A stretch of 64,000 nt of DNA, from the NCBI RefSeq assembly GCF_037055355.1, contig NZ_CP146350.1:248001-312000 (forward strand), in the 5' to 3' direction. The notes below the pieces were generated by a model that made no database searches, was not told the origin of the DNA, and was given only the letters and a program-made list of their open reading frames with translations. Positions within the stretch are counted from its first letter, which is position 1. Each line of letters starts with the position of its first letter. The translations under genes and the position numbers were made by a program. This document shows, in pieces, positions 16,640 to 25,386 of this stretch. This DNA is from Streptomyces sp. DG1A-41. Lineage in GTDB: Bacteria > Actinomycetota > Actinomycetes > Streptomycetales > Streptomycetaceae.

Positions 16640-18391
16640 GTGGCTGACGTGACAACTGGTTCGGTGAGCAACTTCCCGTCGGACGAGGCGCGTTGGTCGC
16701 GCCGGGGTTTCCTCCTCACCGCGGCCGCGCTGGCCGCAGTGCCGGGGCTGCCGGCGGATCCGGCCGCCGCCGCGGCGGAGCTGCCGGACTTCCCGGCGGA
16801 CGTCGCGCTGTACCGCTCGGCGTACCGGAACTGGGTCGGCGAGATCACCGCCGACGGCCTGTGGGCCTGTGCGCCGGGAAGCCCCGACCAGGTCGTCGAC
16901 GTCGTGAACTGGGCCTGGCGGCACGGATGGCGGGTGCGCGCCCGGGGCGCCTCGCACGGCTGGTCGCCCCTGACGGTGACGGAGGGGACGCCGTCCGGCG
17001 CACCCGTCCTCCTCGTCGACACGACTCCCCACCTCACCGGCCTGGCGCTGGACTCGCCGGCCGCCGTGCGCGCCGGCACCGGCGTGACCATGGAGGCCAT
17101 GCTCACCTTCCTGGAGGAGCACGGCCTCGGCGTCACGGCGACTCCCGCCCCCGGTGTCCTCACCCTGGGCGGCGCCCTGGCGATCGACGCGCACGGCACC
17201 GCCGTTCCCGCACGGAACGAGCGACGCCTGCCGGGGCACACGTACGGCTCGCTGAGCAACCTGATCCTGTCCCTGACGGCCGTGGTGTGGGACTCCCGGG
17301 CCGGCGCCTACGCGCTGCGCACGTTCCACCGTGACGAGGCGGACTGCGCCGCACTGCTGACCCATCTCGGGCGGTCCCTGGTGACCGAGGTGGTGCTGCG
17401 GGTGGGCGCGAACACCAACCTGCGGTGCGTGAGCCGTACGGACATCCCGGCCGGCGAACTGTTCGCCGCGCCCGGCTCCGGGAAGGGGCGCCGCACGCTC
17501 GCGAGCTTCCTGGACGAGGCCGGGCGGGTCGAGGCGATCTGGTTCGCCTTCACCGAACACCCCTGGCTGAAGGTGTGGAGCGTCTCCCCCACCCGGCCGC
17601 TGACCTCACGGCATGTGACACGCCCGTACAACTACCCGTTCTCCGACAACGTCCCGCCCCCGGTGGCAAAGCTGGCGGGCCGTATGACGTCGGAGGCGGC
17701 CTGGTATCTGGCGCCGGTGCTCGGCACCGCGCAGTACGACGCCGCCGCGCTCGGGCTGGTGGCGACCCTGTCCGGTGACATCTGGGGACCCTCCAAGAAC
17801 ACACTGCTGTACCTGAAGCCGACCACCCTGCGGGTCCACGCGAACGGCTATGCCGTGCTCACCTCCCGGGACCAGGTGCAGAAGGTCGTCTCCGAGTTCG
17901 CCGCGTTCTACCGGGAGCGGCTGACGGCGTACGCGGCCCGGGGCAGCTTCCCGGTCAACGGGTCGGTGGAGATCCGGGTGACCGGACTGGACGAACCGGG
18001 CGACTCCGGGGTGCCCGGGGCCCGTCCGCCGCTGCTGTCCGCGCTCCGGCCGCGCGCGGACCACCCCGAGTGGGACACGGCCGTGTGGCTGGACGTCCTG
18101 ACACTGCCGGGCACGCCGGACGCGGAGGCGTTCCTGCGCGAGGTCGAGCGGTTCCTGCTGCGCGCGTACGACGGCGGGTCCGCCCTGACCCGAGTGGAGT
18201 GGTCCAAGGGATGGGCGTACACGGACGACGGGGTGTGGAGCGACGAGGAACTGCTGGGCTCGGTCGTGCCGGCCGCGGTCGGTCCGCGGGAGTGGGCCGA
18301 GGCGGACGCGGTACTGGACCGGCTGGACCCGCACCGCGTCCACGGCAACGCCTTCCTGGACCGGCTGTTCGGGCAGGGCGCCAAGGGGTGA
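16640..18391 (+). CDS. Tat-exported FAD oxidoreductase, cholesterol-oxidase type II-like
   Basis: This 583-residue flavoprotein of the vanillyl-alcohol-oxidase fold carries a cholesterol-oxidase substrate-binding domain. A twin-arginine signal (RWSRRGFLLTAAALAAV) predicts Tat export in folded form. The FAD domain follows, with RARGASHGWSPLTV; in Brevibacterium type II cholesterol oxidase the His of the equivalent segment carries covalent FAD. The Gly-rich GVLTLGGALAIDAHGT and the long C-terminal domain with AYDGGSALTRVEWSKGWAY fit. It would oxidise a secondary alcohol such as a sterol with O2, releasing peroxide. No clear Shine-Dalgarno sequence precedes GTG 16640; GTG 16664 is an alternative but would shorten the Tat n-region. 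Confidence 0.85.
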   Translation: MADVTTGSVSNFPSDEARWSRRGFLLTAAALAAVPGLPADPAAAAAELPDFPADVALYRSAYRNWVGEITADGLWACAPGSPDQVVDVVNWAWRHGWRVRARGASHGWSPLTVTEGTPSGAPVLLVDTTPHLTGLALDSPAAVRAGTGVTMEAMLTFLEEHGLGVTATPAPGVLTLGGALAIDAHGTAVPARNERRLPGHTYGSLSNLILSLTAVVWDSRAGAYALRTFHRDEADCAALLTHLGRSLVTEVVLRVGANTNLRCVSRTDIPAGELFAAPGSGKGRRTLASFLDEAGRVEAIWFAFTEHPWLKVWSVSPTRPLTSRHVTRPYNYPFSDNVPPPVAKLAGRMTSEAAWYLAPVLGTAQYDAAALGLVATLSGDIWGPSKNTLLYLKPTTLRVHANGYAVLTSRDQVQKVVSEFAAFYRERLTAYAARGSFPVNGSVEIRVTGLDEPGDSGVPGARPPLLSALRPRADHPEWDTAVWLDVLTLPGTPDAEAFLREVERFLLRAYDGGSALTRVEWSKGWAYTDDGVWSDEELLGSVVPAAVGPREWAEADAVLDRLDPHRVHGNAFLDRLFGQGAKG

Positions 18392-18447
18392 GGGCGCCTG
18401 CTCGGCGGGCGCGTGACGCTCCACGAGCTGGATGCCTCTGCGGGCGC

Positions 18448-19650
18448 TCATTCGCGGGCGGCCAGCGCCCGCGCGTGCACGGTCCGCGCGACCTTCGGAC
18501 CCAGCCAGCGCTTGAACCGGCGCAGTGGTTCCAGCTGCCCGGCCGCCCGGTCGAGCCGGTAGTACAGCTGCGGCGGGACGTGGGGCAGCAGCGGTGAGTG
18601 ACGCTGGCCGAGCAGGGCGAACATCCGCTCCGGCGGCAGGTGCATGTAGCGCGGCAGGTTCTCGTACCACTGGGCGCTGTAGCGGGCGGCGCTCTGCACG
18701 GGCAGGAGGGCCGCCTTGCGTTGCCGTTCGTAGCGGGCGAGGGCCTGTGGGAGTGCGGAGTGCTCGCGCAGCGCGGCGGCCAGGGCGATCGCGTCCTCCA
18801 GGGCGAGGGTGGTGCCGGCGCCGATGGAGTAGTGGGTGGTGTGGGCGGCGTCGCCGAGCAGGACGAGATTGTCTCGGTACCAGGTGCGGTTCGTAAGGGT
18901 GCGGAAGGTCTGCCAGGGCGTGCCGGCGGAGCGGCCGAGCAGAGGGTGGCCGTCCAGGACGTCGGCGAAGAGCTCCTCCAGGAGCGCCCGCCCGTCGCCC
19001 TCGCTCGCCCGGTCCAGTCCGAGTCCGGTCCAGGTCTCGGGTGCGCACTCGATGACGCAGGTGCTGCGGTCGGGGCCGTATCCGTAGCCGTAGCACCAGA
19101 TCCAGCCGTGACCGGTCTCGACGAAGGCGAAGGTGAAGGCGTCGAAGAGCTTCGTGGTGCCGAGCCAGACGTACGGGTTGCGACCGGCCGTGACCTCCGT
19201 GCCGAAGTGTGCGGCGTGGCGGGTGCGCAGCGCGCTGCGGACACCGTCGGCCGCCACGACCAGGTCGGCGTCGGGCAGGTCGCCGGCGGTGATCTCGCGC
19301 TCGTACTCCAGGCGTACGCCGAGCTCGCGGGCCCGGGCGGAGAGGATCTCCAGCAGCCGGTGGCGGCCGATGCCGTGCCCCTGGTCGCCGCTGTGTCTGG
19401 CCGTCAGGTCCCGGACGTGGGCGACGCCGTCACGCCAGCGGACGGAGTCGCGGTCGAGGGCACGCGCCGACTCGGGGTCCTGCGCGTGGAGCCGGTCGTA
19501 CAGTCCGCGCCAGTACGTCACGCCCCAGCCGTAGGTCGAGCCCTCCGGGTCGCGTTCGTGGACGGTGACGTCGTGGGACGGGTCCTGCCGCTTCAGCAGG
19601 ATCGATAGATACAGACCGGCGGGCCCGCCGCCGACACAGGCGACCTTCAC
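18448..19650 (-). CDS. FAD-dependent monooxygenase (aromatic hydroxylase class)
   Basis: This 400-residue class A flavin monooxygenase has a dinucleotide fold VACVGGGPAGLYLSILL at the N-terminus, a DG motif in LVVAADGVRSALR and the FAD ribityl motif GDAAHTTHYSIGAGT. The arrangement resembles VioD-like and salicylyl-/aminobenzoyl-CoA hydroxylases, which use NAD(P)H and O2. GTG 19650 is preferred: the CAGGGG upstream is about 8 bases away, and the first residues MKVACVGG match family starts. It lies tail-to-tail with the flavoenzyme at 16640. The substrate cannot be inferred. Confidence 0.82.
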   Translation of the reverse strand: MKVACVGGGPAGLYLSILLKRQDPSHDVTVHERDPEGSTYGWGVTYWRGLYDRLHAQDPESARALDRDSVRWRDGVAHVRDLTARHSGDQGHGIGRHRLLEILSARARELGVRLEYEREITAGDLPDADLVVAADGVRSALRTRHAAHFGTEVTAGRNPYVWLGTTKLFDAFTFAFVETGHGWIWCYGYGYGPDRSTCVIECAPETWTGLGLDRASEGDGRALLEELFADVLDGHPLLGRSAGTPWQTFRTLTNRTWYRDNLVLLGDAAHTTHYSIGAGTTLALEDAIALAAALREHSALPQALARYERQRKAALLPVQSAARYSAQWYENLPRYMHLPPERMFALLGQRHSPLLPHVPPQLYYRLDRAAGQLEPLRRFKRWLGPKVARTVHARALAARE

Positions 19651-19996
19651 GCACACCCCTGAGAATTACCGAGAGCTTTCGATTGTGGACGCAGAGTAGC
19701 AGGACAAAAGCATCATCGGCCGGACCGCAGAATCACGCCAGTTTCACCACGTGACGCGCACCACGGGTGGCGGACCACAAGGGGAGAAACATTCGCCGCG
19801 ACACCCCTCACGGGCGGAACTTCCCTCTCCGCGTCCGCCCGAACGCCCCTCGCAGCAAGATCATCTTCGTTCAATCTTGCACGACATAAGGGGACTTGCC
19901 CGGATCACGGCCAACCGGCTCGCTTGGATTTCTCCCGGTACCGGACGGGCCGATAAGCATGCGGAGTCATCAGCCGAACGAACTCAGGAGGTCCGC
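19651..19996. promoter_or_regulatory. melC upstream region with inverted repeat
   Basis: This 346-bp region between the divergent monooxygenase and melC1 genes has no gene. GCAAGAT (19855-19861) and ATCTTGC (19874-19880) form a 7-bp perfect inverted repeat with a 12-base spacer, in an AT-richer patch that is the likeliest promoter or operator for melC1-melC2. No consensus promoter is certain. Confidence 0.4.
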
Positions 19997-20359
19997 ATGC
20001 CGGAACTCAGCCGTCGCCGTGCGCTCACCGCCGCGGCCGTCGCCGCCACGACCGCGGGGACATGGTCGGCAGGCAGCCCCGCGATGGCCGCCGGGCACCA
20101 CGACTCCCACGGGACCTTCGACGAGGTCTACAAGGGCCGCCGGATACAGGGCCGCCCGGCCGCCGGAACCGGTCACCACCACGGCACGGGATACGCGGTG
20201 TTCGTCGACGGTGTGGAACTGCACGTGCTGCGCAACGCCGACGGCACCTGGATCAGCGTCGTCAGCCACTACGACCCCGTGCCCACGCCGCGCGCCGCCG
20301 CCCGGGCCGCCGTGGACGAGCTCCAGGGCGCGCCACTGCTGCCCTTCCCCGCCAACTGA
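19997..20359 (+). CDS. melC1: Tyrosinase cofactor / copper chaperone MelC1
   Basis: This 120-residue caddie protein is required to load copper into apo-tyrosinase and export it. It has a Tat signal ([16 protein letters not shown]) ending near PAMAAGHH, a His-rich segment and the family core [32 protein letters not shown] and FISVVSHY-like [15 protein letters not shown]. In the MelC1 family the Tyr of the core inserts into the tyrosinase active site. ATG 19997 follows AGGAGG at 6 bases. melC2 begins 32 bp downstream, the usual two-gene operon. MelC2 itself lacks a signal, so the complex leaves through this protein's Tat peptide. Confidence 0.95.
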   Translation: MPELSRRRALTAAAVAATTAGTWSAGSPAMAAGHHDSHGTFDEVYKGRRIQGRPAAGTGHHHGTGYAVFVDGVELHVLRNADGTWISVVSHYDPVPTPRAAARAAVDELQGAPLLPFPAN

Positions 20360-20391
20360 CCGGTACCGAAGCGCATCTGGAGCACCCGCAC

Positions 20392-21213
20392 ATGACCGTC
20401 CGCAAGAACCAGTCCGCCCTGACCGCCGACGAGAAGCGGCGCTTCGTCGCCGCGCTCCTGGAGTTGAAGCGCAGCGGCCGCTACGACGACTTCGTCACGA
20501 CGCACAACGCGTTCATCGTCTCCGACACCGACGACGGCGAGCGGACGGGCCACCGCTCACCGTCCTTCCTGCCCTGGCACCGAAGATTCCTCCTGGAGTT
20601 CGAGCGCGCGTTGCAGTCGGTGGACGCGTCGGTGGCCCTGCCGTACTGGGACTGGAGCGTCGACCGTTCGCCGCGCGCCTCGCTGTGGGCGCCCGACTTC
20701 CTCGGGGGCACCGGGCGCGAGCGGGACGGCCGGGTGACGGACGGGCCGTTCTCCGCGTCCTCGGGGAACTGGCCGATCAACGTGCGGGTCGACGGCCGTA
20801 CGTTCCTGCGCCGGTCCCTCGGTGCCGGGCGGCGTCAGCTGCCGACGCCGGCCGAGGTCGAGTCGGTGCTGTCGATAACCACGTACGACATGGCGCCCTG
20901 GAACAGCGCCTCGGACGGTTTCCGCAATCACCTCGAAGGGTGGCGGGGCGTCAATCTGCACAACCGCGTCCACGTCTGGGTCGGCGGGCAGATGGCCACC
21001 GGGGTGTCCCCCAACGACCCGGTGTTCTGGCTGCACCACGCGTTCATCGACAAGCTGTGGGCCGAGTGGCAGCGCCGGCACCCCGGCTCGGGGTATCTGC
21101 CGGCCGCGGGCACGCCGAACGTGATCGACCTGCGCGAGACGATGAGGCCCTGGCACGACACGAGCCCGGCGGACCTGCTGGACCACACGGCGCACTACAC
21201 GTTCGACGCCTGA
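20392..21213 (+). CDS. melC2: Tyrosinase MelC2
   Basis: This 273-residue type 3 copper oxidase hydroxylates tyrosine and oxidises DOPA to the quinone that forms melanin. Copper A ligands are expected from TTHNAF, the His of GERTGHRSP and FLPWHRRFLLEFE. Copper B ligands come from LHNRVHVWVGG and FWLHHAFIDKLW. The protein length and the absence of a signal peptide match Streptomyces MelC2. ATG 20392 has GGAG 9 bases upstream. Active-site motifs are complete, so the strain probably makes melanin under permissive conditions. Confidence 0.96.
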   Translation: MTVRKNQSALTADEKRRFVAALLELKRSGRYDDFVTTHNAFIVSDTDDGERTGHRSPSFLPWHRRFLLEFERALQSVDASVALPYWDWSVDRSPRASLWAPDFLGGTGRERDGRVTDGPFSASSGNWPINVRVDGRTFLRRSLGAGRRQLPTPAEVESVLSITTYDMAPWNSASDGFRNHLEGWRGVNLHNRVHVWVGGQMATGVSPNDPVFWLHHAFIDKLWAEWQRRHPGSGYLPAAGTPNVIDLRETMRPWHDTSPADLLDHTAHYTFDA

Positions 21214-21235
21214 CGCCCAGGGGCGTTGTGGCCCG

Positions 21236-21427
21236 TCAGTGGCCGATCGCGGCCAGGGCGGCGGTGTACTGGTCGTCGGTGACGGGCTCCGGCCAGGTGG
21301 TGCCGTCCCCGCTCTCGTCGCCGACGACCATGGCGATGTGGGCCACGCGGGTGCTGTCGGTGGCGCCGTGCCAGTACTCTTCACCCGCTGCCGGCCAGTG
21401 TGCTTCCTGTGACAGCTCGGCGAACAC
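21236..21427 (-). CDS. Small hypothetical protein
   Basis: This 63-residue acidic frame (HWPAAGEEYWHGATDSTRV, then TWPEPVTDDQYTAALAAIGH) has Streptomyces-like codon use and is convergent with melC2. No Shine-Dalgarno sequence is visible before ATG 21427 and no family is recognised. It could be the C-terminal remnant of a longer gene. Low certainty. Confidence 0.35.
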   Translation of the reverse strand: MFAELSQEAHWPAAGEEYWHGATDSTRVAHIAMVVGDESGDGTTWPEPVTDDQYTAALAAIGH

Positions 21428-21471
21428 ATAACCGGTTGCCTGTCGGTGATGGCGGTGGGTGAACGTCCGGC

Positions 21472-22568
21472 ATGATCACCCAGGTGCGGACTGACGGATC
21501 AGCCGTCCGGATCGGCGCTCTCGTTCCGCTGACCCGGCCTGGCTGGGTCGAGGCGGGCCGGCACCCGCTCGCCGGACTCGAGCTGGCCGTTCGCGACGTC
21601 AATGACGCCGGCGGGATCGTCGCAAGGCCGCTCGAGCTGGTGGTCACAGACACCGCGGCTGATCCGCGGAGGGCCGTGGCGGCCGTGGACGAACTGGCTC
21701 ATCTGGGCGTGGCTGCCCTGGCGGGGGAGTATCACAGCGTCGTCGCTCGCGCCGCTGCCGGCAGGGCCGACGCCCTCGGCCTGCCGTTCCTCTGCTCGTC
21801 AGCGGTTCTCGACGCGCTCACCGACCAGCCGACGGAATGGGTCGCGCGCCTCTCCCCGCGCCGCAGTCCCGCGGCTGGCAGGTCTACGCGGACTTCCTCC
21901 TCGGCGCGGGCCACACCCGAATCGCCGTGGCAGTCCAGCCGAGTGTCTACTGGGCAGCGGGGACCCGCATTCTGCGGGAGTACCTCGCTCCACGCGGCGG
22001 CACCGTCGTCGAACCCGACATGAGCGCGCTCACCGCCACGGCTGTGTGCGACGAACTCGTCGATCACCGCGCGACGGCCCTCCTTCTCCTGGTCGGCCAC
22101 CCTGAGCCGGCCGTGCCGATCGTCCAGTCCGTCCGCCGTGACCAGCGCCTCGCCGAGGTCATGATCGGTGCACCGGCCGGGCAACCCGAGTTCTCCGAGT
22201 GGGCGACGTCGCCGGGCGACGACGGTGCCGCGATGCCGTTCTTGCGCTATCTGCCCGAACGCCTCAGCCCACTCGGCGCACGCGTCGAGAAGGTCCTGCG
22301 CGAGTGGCTGGGCGAAGCGCCCTCCTTCGTCGCCTTCGAGGGCTACGACACGGTCGCCGTCCTCGCCGATGTGCTGCGTGCTCACGGCGTGGACCGGGCG
22401 CGCACGGCCGGATCCTGGCCCCGCGTCGCGGTCGAGGGCACTCGCGGGCGGATCCGGTTCTCCCGCACGCCCGGCATCAGCGTGTGGCAGTGGGCCTCGG
22501 CGCCGGTCCAGGTCGTCGATCGAGATCCGGCGGACCCCGATCGCTTCCGGCTCCTCCACGCCGGTTGA
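21472..22568 (+). pseudogene. Type I periplasmic-binding-fold (amide/branched-chain amino acid) ligand-binding protein, frameshifted
   Basis: The first part from ATG 21472 reads VRIGALVPLTRPGW, LAGLELAVRDVNDAGGIV and LELVVTDTAADPRRAV, the classic N-lobe of Leu/Ile/Val or AmiC-like binding proteins. At about 21866 the frame shifts by one missing base and the fold continues as SRGWQVYADFLLGAGHTRIAV and VAFEGYDTVAVLADVLRAHG to a stop at 22566. No export signal is present, which favours a cytosolic ligand-sensing role like AmiC over ABC uptake. A related intact protein lies at 48243. The shift may be a real mutation or a base-call error. Confidence 0.7.
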
Positions 22569-22591
22569 AGAGAGCAGGGAGGCACCCCTGC

Positions 22592-23278
22592 TCAGACGGT
22601 CTCGGCCGTGCGGCACTCCGGGTGGCCCCAGCCACGGTCGTTCTTGGCGATGGACTCACCGGCCGCGTAGGAGCGGCCGCACTGGCAGCGGCCGGGGAAC
22701 TTGGCCTTGATGGTGCGCGAGGAGGCCTTCGCGGTGCGGGCGGCCCCGCCGCGCGACCGGGAGCGCGGGGCCTTGGCCGGGGTGTCCGGGGCCGGCGGCG
22801 GCTCGGGGGAGCCCAGGCCGCTGCCCGCGGGCTCCTGGACGGTGGCGGCCTGGCTGGCCGCGCGGTCGGCGAAGTCGTTGAGCCGGTCGCCGTCGACCTG
22901 GTGGGCGGGAACGTAGCGGAACTCGACCGAGCGGCCGTCCAGAAGCTCGTCGATGCGCACCACGAGGTCCTGGTTGGCGACCGGCTTTCCGCCGGACGTC
23001 TTCCAGCCGTTGCGCTTCCAGCCGGGCAGCCAGGTGGTGACGGCCTTCATCGCGTACTGCGAGTCCATCCGGATCTCGAGCGGCACCTCCGGGTCGGTCG
23101 CCGTCAGCAGGCGCTCCAGCGCGGTGAGTTCCGCGACGTTGTTGGTGGCCTTGCCCAGCGGCCCCGCCTCCCAGCGCACCGGGCTCTCGGAAGCGTCGGC
23201 GACGACCCAGGCCCAGCCCGCGGGCCCGGGATTTCCCTTCGAAGCCCCGTCACACGCGGCCACAACACGTTCACGCAT
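22592..23278 (-). CDS. rnhA: Ribonuclease HI with C-terminal basic extension
   Basis: This protein of about 228 residues hydrolyses the RNA strand of RNA-DNA hybrids. The catalytic acidic set is visible: Asp in AACDGASKGNPGPAGW, Glu in NNVAELTAL, Asp in IRMDSQYAMKAV and the distal Asp with preceding His in VPAHQVDGDRLNDFAD. After the RNase H core comes a Pro/Arg/Ser-rich linker (SRSRGGAARTAKASSR) and a Cys/His cluster (GRCQCGRSY then GHPEC) that may bind zinc. This tail is a common actinobacterial extension. ATG 23278 is chosen because the family begins MRERVVAACDG; ATG 23290 is the alternative. Confidence 0.9.
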   Translation of the reverse strand: MRERVVAACDGASKGNPGPAGWAWVVADASESPVRWEAGPLGKATNNVAELTALERLLTATDPEVPLEIRMDSQYAMKAVTTWLPGWKRNGWKTSGGKPVANQDLVVRIDELLDGRSVEFRYVPAHQVDGDRLNDFADRAASQAATVQEPAGSGLGSPEPPPAPDTPAKAPRSRSRGGAARTAKASSRTIKAKFPGRCQCGRSYAAGESIAKNDRGWGHPECRTAETV

Positions 23279-23324
23279 GGCACCGATCATGCCATGGCCG
23301 CATGGGCCGGCCGGCCGGAGGTCC

Positions 23325-24122
23325 TCAGCTCACGTCGGTCATCTTCGGCATCTCGCCCTGGGTCCTGGTGATGTCGATGACCGAGAAGTTGGCGCCCTGC
23401 GGGTCGCTGAGGGACGCGAACCGGCCGAACGGGGTGTCCATGGGCCCGAACCGCAGGACGCCGCCGAGCTTGGTGGCCTTCGCGACGGCGTCGTCGCAGT
23501 CCTCGACGGCGAAGTAGACGTTGATGTACGGCGGCACCTCGGGCGGGAAGTCGTCCGTCATCTTCATCCGGCCCAGCACGCTGCGGTCACCGAGGTTGTA
23601 GATCCGGAAGTCAGCCTCCTCGTGCTCCATCTCCTTCTGCTGGTAGGAGAAGACGGCGGGGAAGAACGCGTCGGACTTCTCGGGCTCGCGGGTGAAGACC
23701 TCCGCCCATGTGTAGGCACCGGGTTCGGCCATCGTGTCGAAGCCCTCATGGGTGCCCGCCTGCCACACGCCGAAGACGACACCGCTCGGGTCGCGGGCCA
23801 GGCACATGGTGCCGAAGTCGCCGACCTTCATCGGCTCCATCAGCACCTCGCCGCCGTGGTCACGGATCCGGGCCACGGTGGCGGCGGCGTCCCGGGCCGC
23901 GAAGTACAGGCACCACTGCGACTGGCCCTCCTGGCCGGGCATGGGCGGGACGACGGCGGCGACCGCCTTGCCGTTCGCATAGGCCTCGGTGTAGTTGCCG
24001 AACTCCGTCGACGCCTCGGCGAAGGTCCAGCCGAGGACGTCTCCGTAGAAGCTCTTGGCCCCTTCGAGGTCACTGAACGTCGCGTCGGCCCAGCACGGGC
24101 TTCCTTCAGGTTGCACGGCCAT
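23325..24122 (-). CDS. Tandem VOC (glyoxalase / dioxygenase superfamily) protein
   Basis: This 265-residue protein contains two vicinal-oxygen-chelate modules (about 8-125 and 138-260). The first starts PCWADATFSDLEGAKSFYGDVLGWTF and ends RDPSGVVFGVWQAG; the second starts YTWAEVFTREPEKSDAFF and ends SDPQGANFSVIDI. This layout matches CFP30B-like actinobacterial proteins annotated as hydroxylase or glyoxalase. Metal-binding His/Glu positions are not all obvious, so enzymatic activity is uncertain. It stands 34 bp upstream of the RNase HI gene on the same strand and may share its transcript. Confidence 0.85.
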   Translation of the reverse strand: MAVQPEGSPCWADATFSDLEGAKSFYGDVLGWTFAEASTEFGNYTEAYANGKAVAAVVPPMPGQEGQSQWCLYFAARDAAATVARIRDHGGEVLMEPMKVGDFGTMCLARDPSGVVFGVWQAGTHEGFDTMAEPGAYTWAEVFTREPEKSDAFFPAVFSYQQKEMEHEEADFRIYNLGDRSVLGRMKMTDDFPPEVPPYINVYFAVEDCDDAVAKATKLGGVLRFGPMDTPFGRFASLSDPQGANFSVIDITRTQGEMPKMTDVS

Positions 24123-24257
24123 GGCTGCGGCCCTCTCCGAATGGGTGGACAGTCCGTTTCCTCACGCTAGTCACCGGGGAGCCGACCCGCGCGCCGAGCG
24201 GACCGTTCCGTCGCACACTGGGCGAGAGGGGGCTTCGGCAGGACGGGGAGCGGCGGC

Positions 24258-25280
24258 ATGGCGGACGGGTCGATGCGTGCGTGGACGGTGGTACGGCCGG
24301 GCTCGGTCGAGGAGGGGTCCCTGCGGCTGGTCGGGAAACCGGTGCCGGTACCCGCGGACGACGAGCTGCTGGTGCGTGTGCGCTCCTGCGCTGTGTGCCG
24401 CACCGACCTGCACGTCGTCGAGGGCGACCTGCCCGTGCGCCGGGCGGGCGTCACGCCCGGTCACGAGGTCGTCGGAGCGGTGGCCGGGGCGGGCGCGGCG
24501 GTGCGCGGCTTCGCGGTGGGCGACCGGGTCGGTGTGGCCTGGCTGCGCCGCACCGACGGCGGCTGCGCGTACTGCGCGCGCGGCGCGGAGAACCTGTGTC
24601 CCCGCTCCGAGTACACGGGCTGGTACGCCGACGGCGGCTACGCGGAGTACACGACGGTGCCGGCGGCGTTCGCCTACCGGCTGCCGGAGGGCGTGCCGGA
24701 CGTGGCCCTGGCTCCTCTCCTGTGCGCGGGCGTCATCGGCCACCGGGCGCTGCGGCGGGCCGGGCTGCCGCCCGGGGGACGGCTCGGGCTGTACGGCTTC
24801 GGAGGCAGCGCCCATCTGTGCGCGCAGGTGGCGCTCGCCGAGGGCGCCACCGTGCACGTCATGACGCGCGGTGCGGCCGCCCGGCGGCTGGCGCTGGAGC
24901 TGGGCGCGGCCTCCGCGCAGGACGCGTACGCGAGGCCGCCGGAGCCGCTGGACAGCGCGATCCTGTTCGCCCCCGCCGGCGAGCTGGTTCCGGTCGCCCT
25001 GCGCGCCCTGGACCGCGGCGGTGTCCTGGCCATCGCCGGCATCCATCTCACCGACACGCCTCCCCTGCACTACGAGACCGAGCTCTTCTACGAGAAGCAG
25101 GTGCGCAGCGTCGCCTCGAACACGCGCGAGGACGGCCGCGAGTTCCTGACCCTCGCGGCGAGGTACGGCGTACGCGCGACCACGCATCCGTATCCGCTGT
25201 CGCGGGCCGTGGAGGCGCTGGCGGATCTCAAGGCGGGGCGGTTCGACGGGGCGGCGGTGCTGGTGAACGACCTGTCGTGA
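24258..25280 (+). CDS. Zinc-dependent alcohol dehydrogenase family protein
   Basis: This 340-residue MDR enzyme carries catalytic zinc ligands in [16 protein letters not shown] and TPGHEVVG, and a Rossmann Gly motif in [14 protein letters not shown]. The structural zinc loop has three cysteines ([14 protein letters not shown]), with Asp in place of the usual first Cys. It resembles the AdhX-like single-domain family common beside redox genes in Streptomyces. ATG 24258 follows GGGGAG at 6 bases. NAD(P)-dependent alcohol/aldehyde interconversion is expected; the substrate is unknown. It is divergent from the VOC gene. Confidence 0.88.
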   Translation: MADGSMRAWTVVRPGSVEEGSLRLVGKPVPVPADDELLVRVRSCAVCRTDLHVVEGDLPVRRAGVTPGHEVVGAVAGAGAAVRGFAVGDRVGVAWLRRTDGGCAYCARGAENLCPRSEYTGWYADGGYAEYTTVPAAFAYRLPEGVPDVALAPLLCAGVIGHRALRRAGLPPGGRLGLYGFGGSAHLCAQVALAEGATVHVMTRGAAARRLALELGAASAQDAYARPPEPLDSAILFAPAGELVPVALRALDRGGVLAIAGIHLTDTPPLHYETELFYEKQVRSVASNTREDGREFLTLAARYGVRATTHPYPLSRAVEALADLKAGRFDGAAVLVNDLS

Positions 25281-25386
25281 GGACACTTTCCCGACCATGT
25301 TCCGTGGCCGACGCGTGTCTTCCCTCAGGGGTCCGGCTGTGCTTGCCTGGGGAGCCGTGTCACCGGCCCGGGGCGGGAGTTGCCGT

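Noticed and set aside
15813..16652. 279-residue plus-strand frame
   Set aside because: Antisense to the aldo/keto reductase, which has a full catalytic tetrad.
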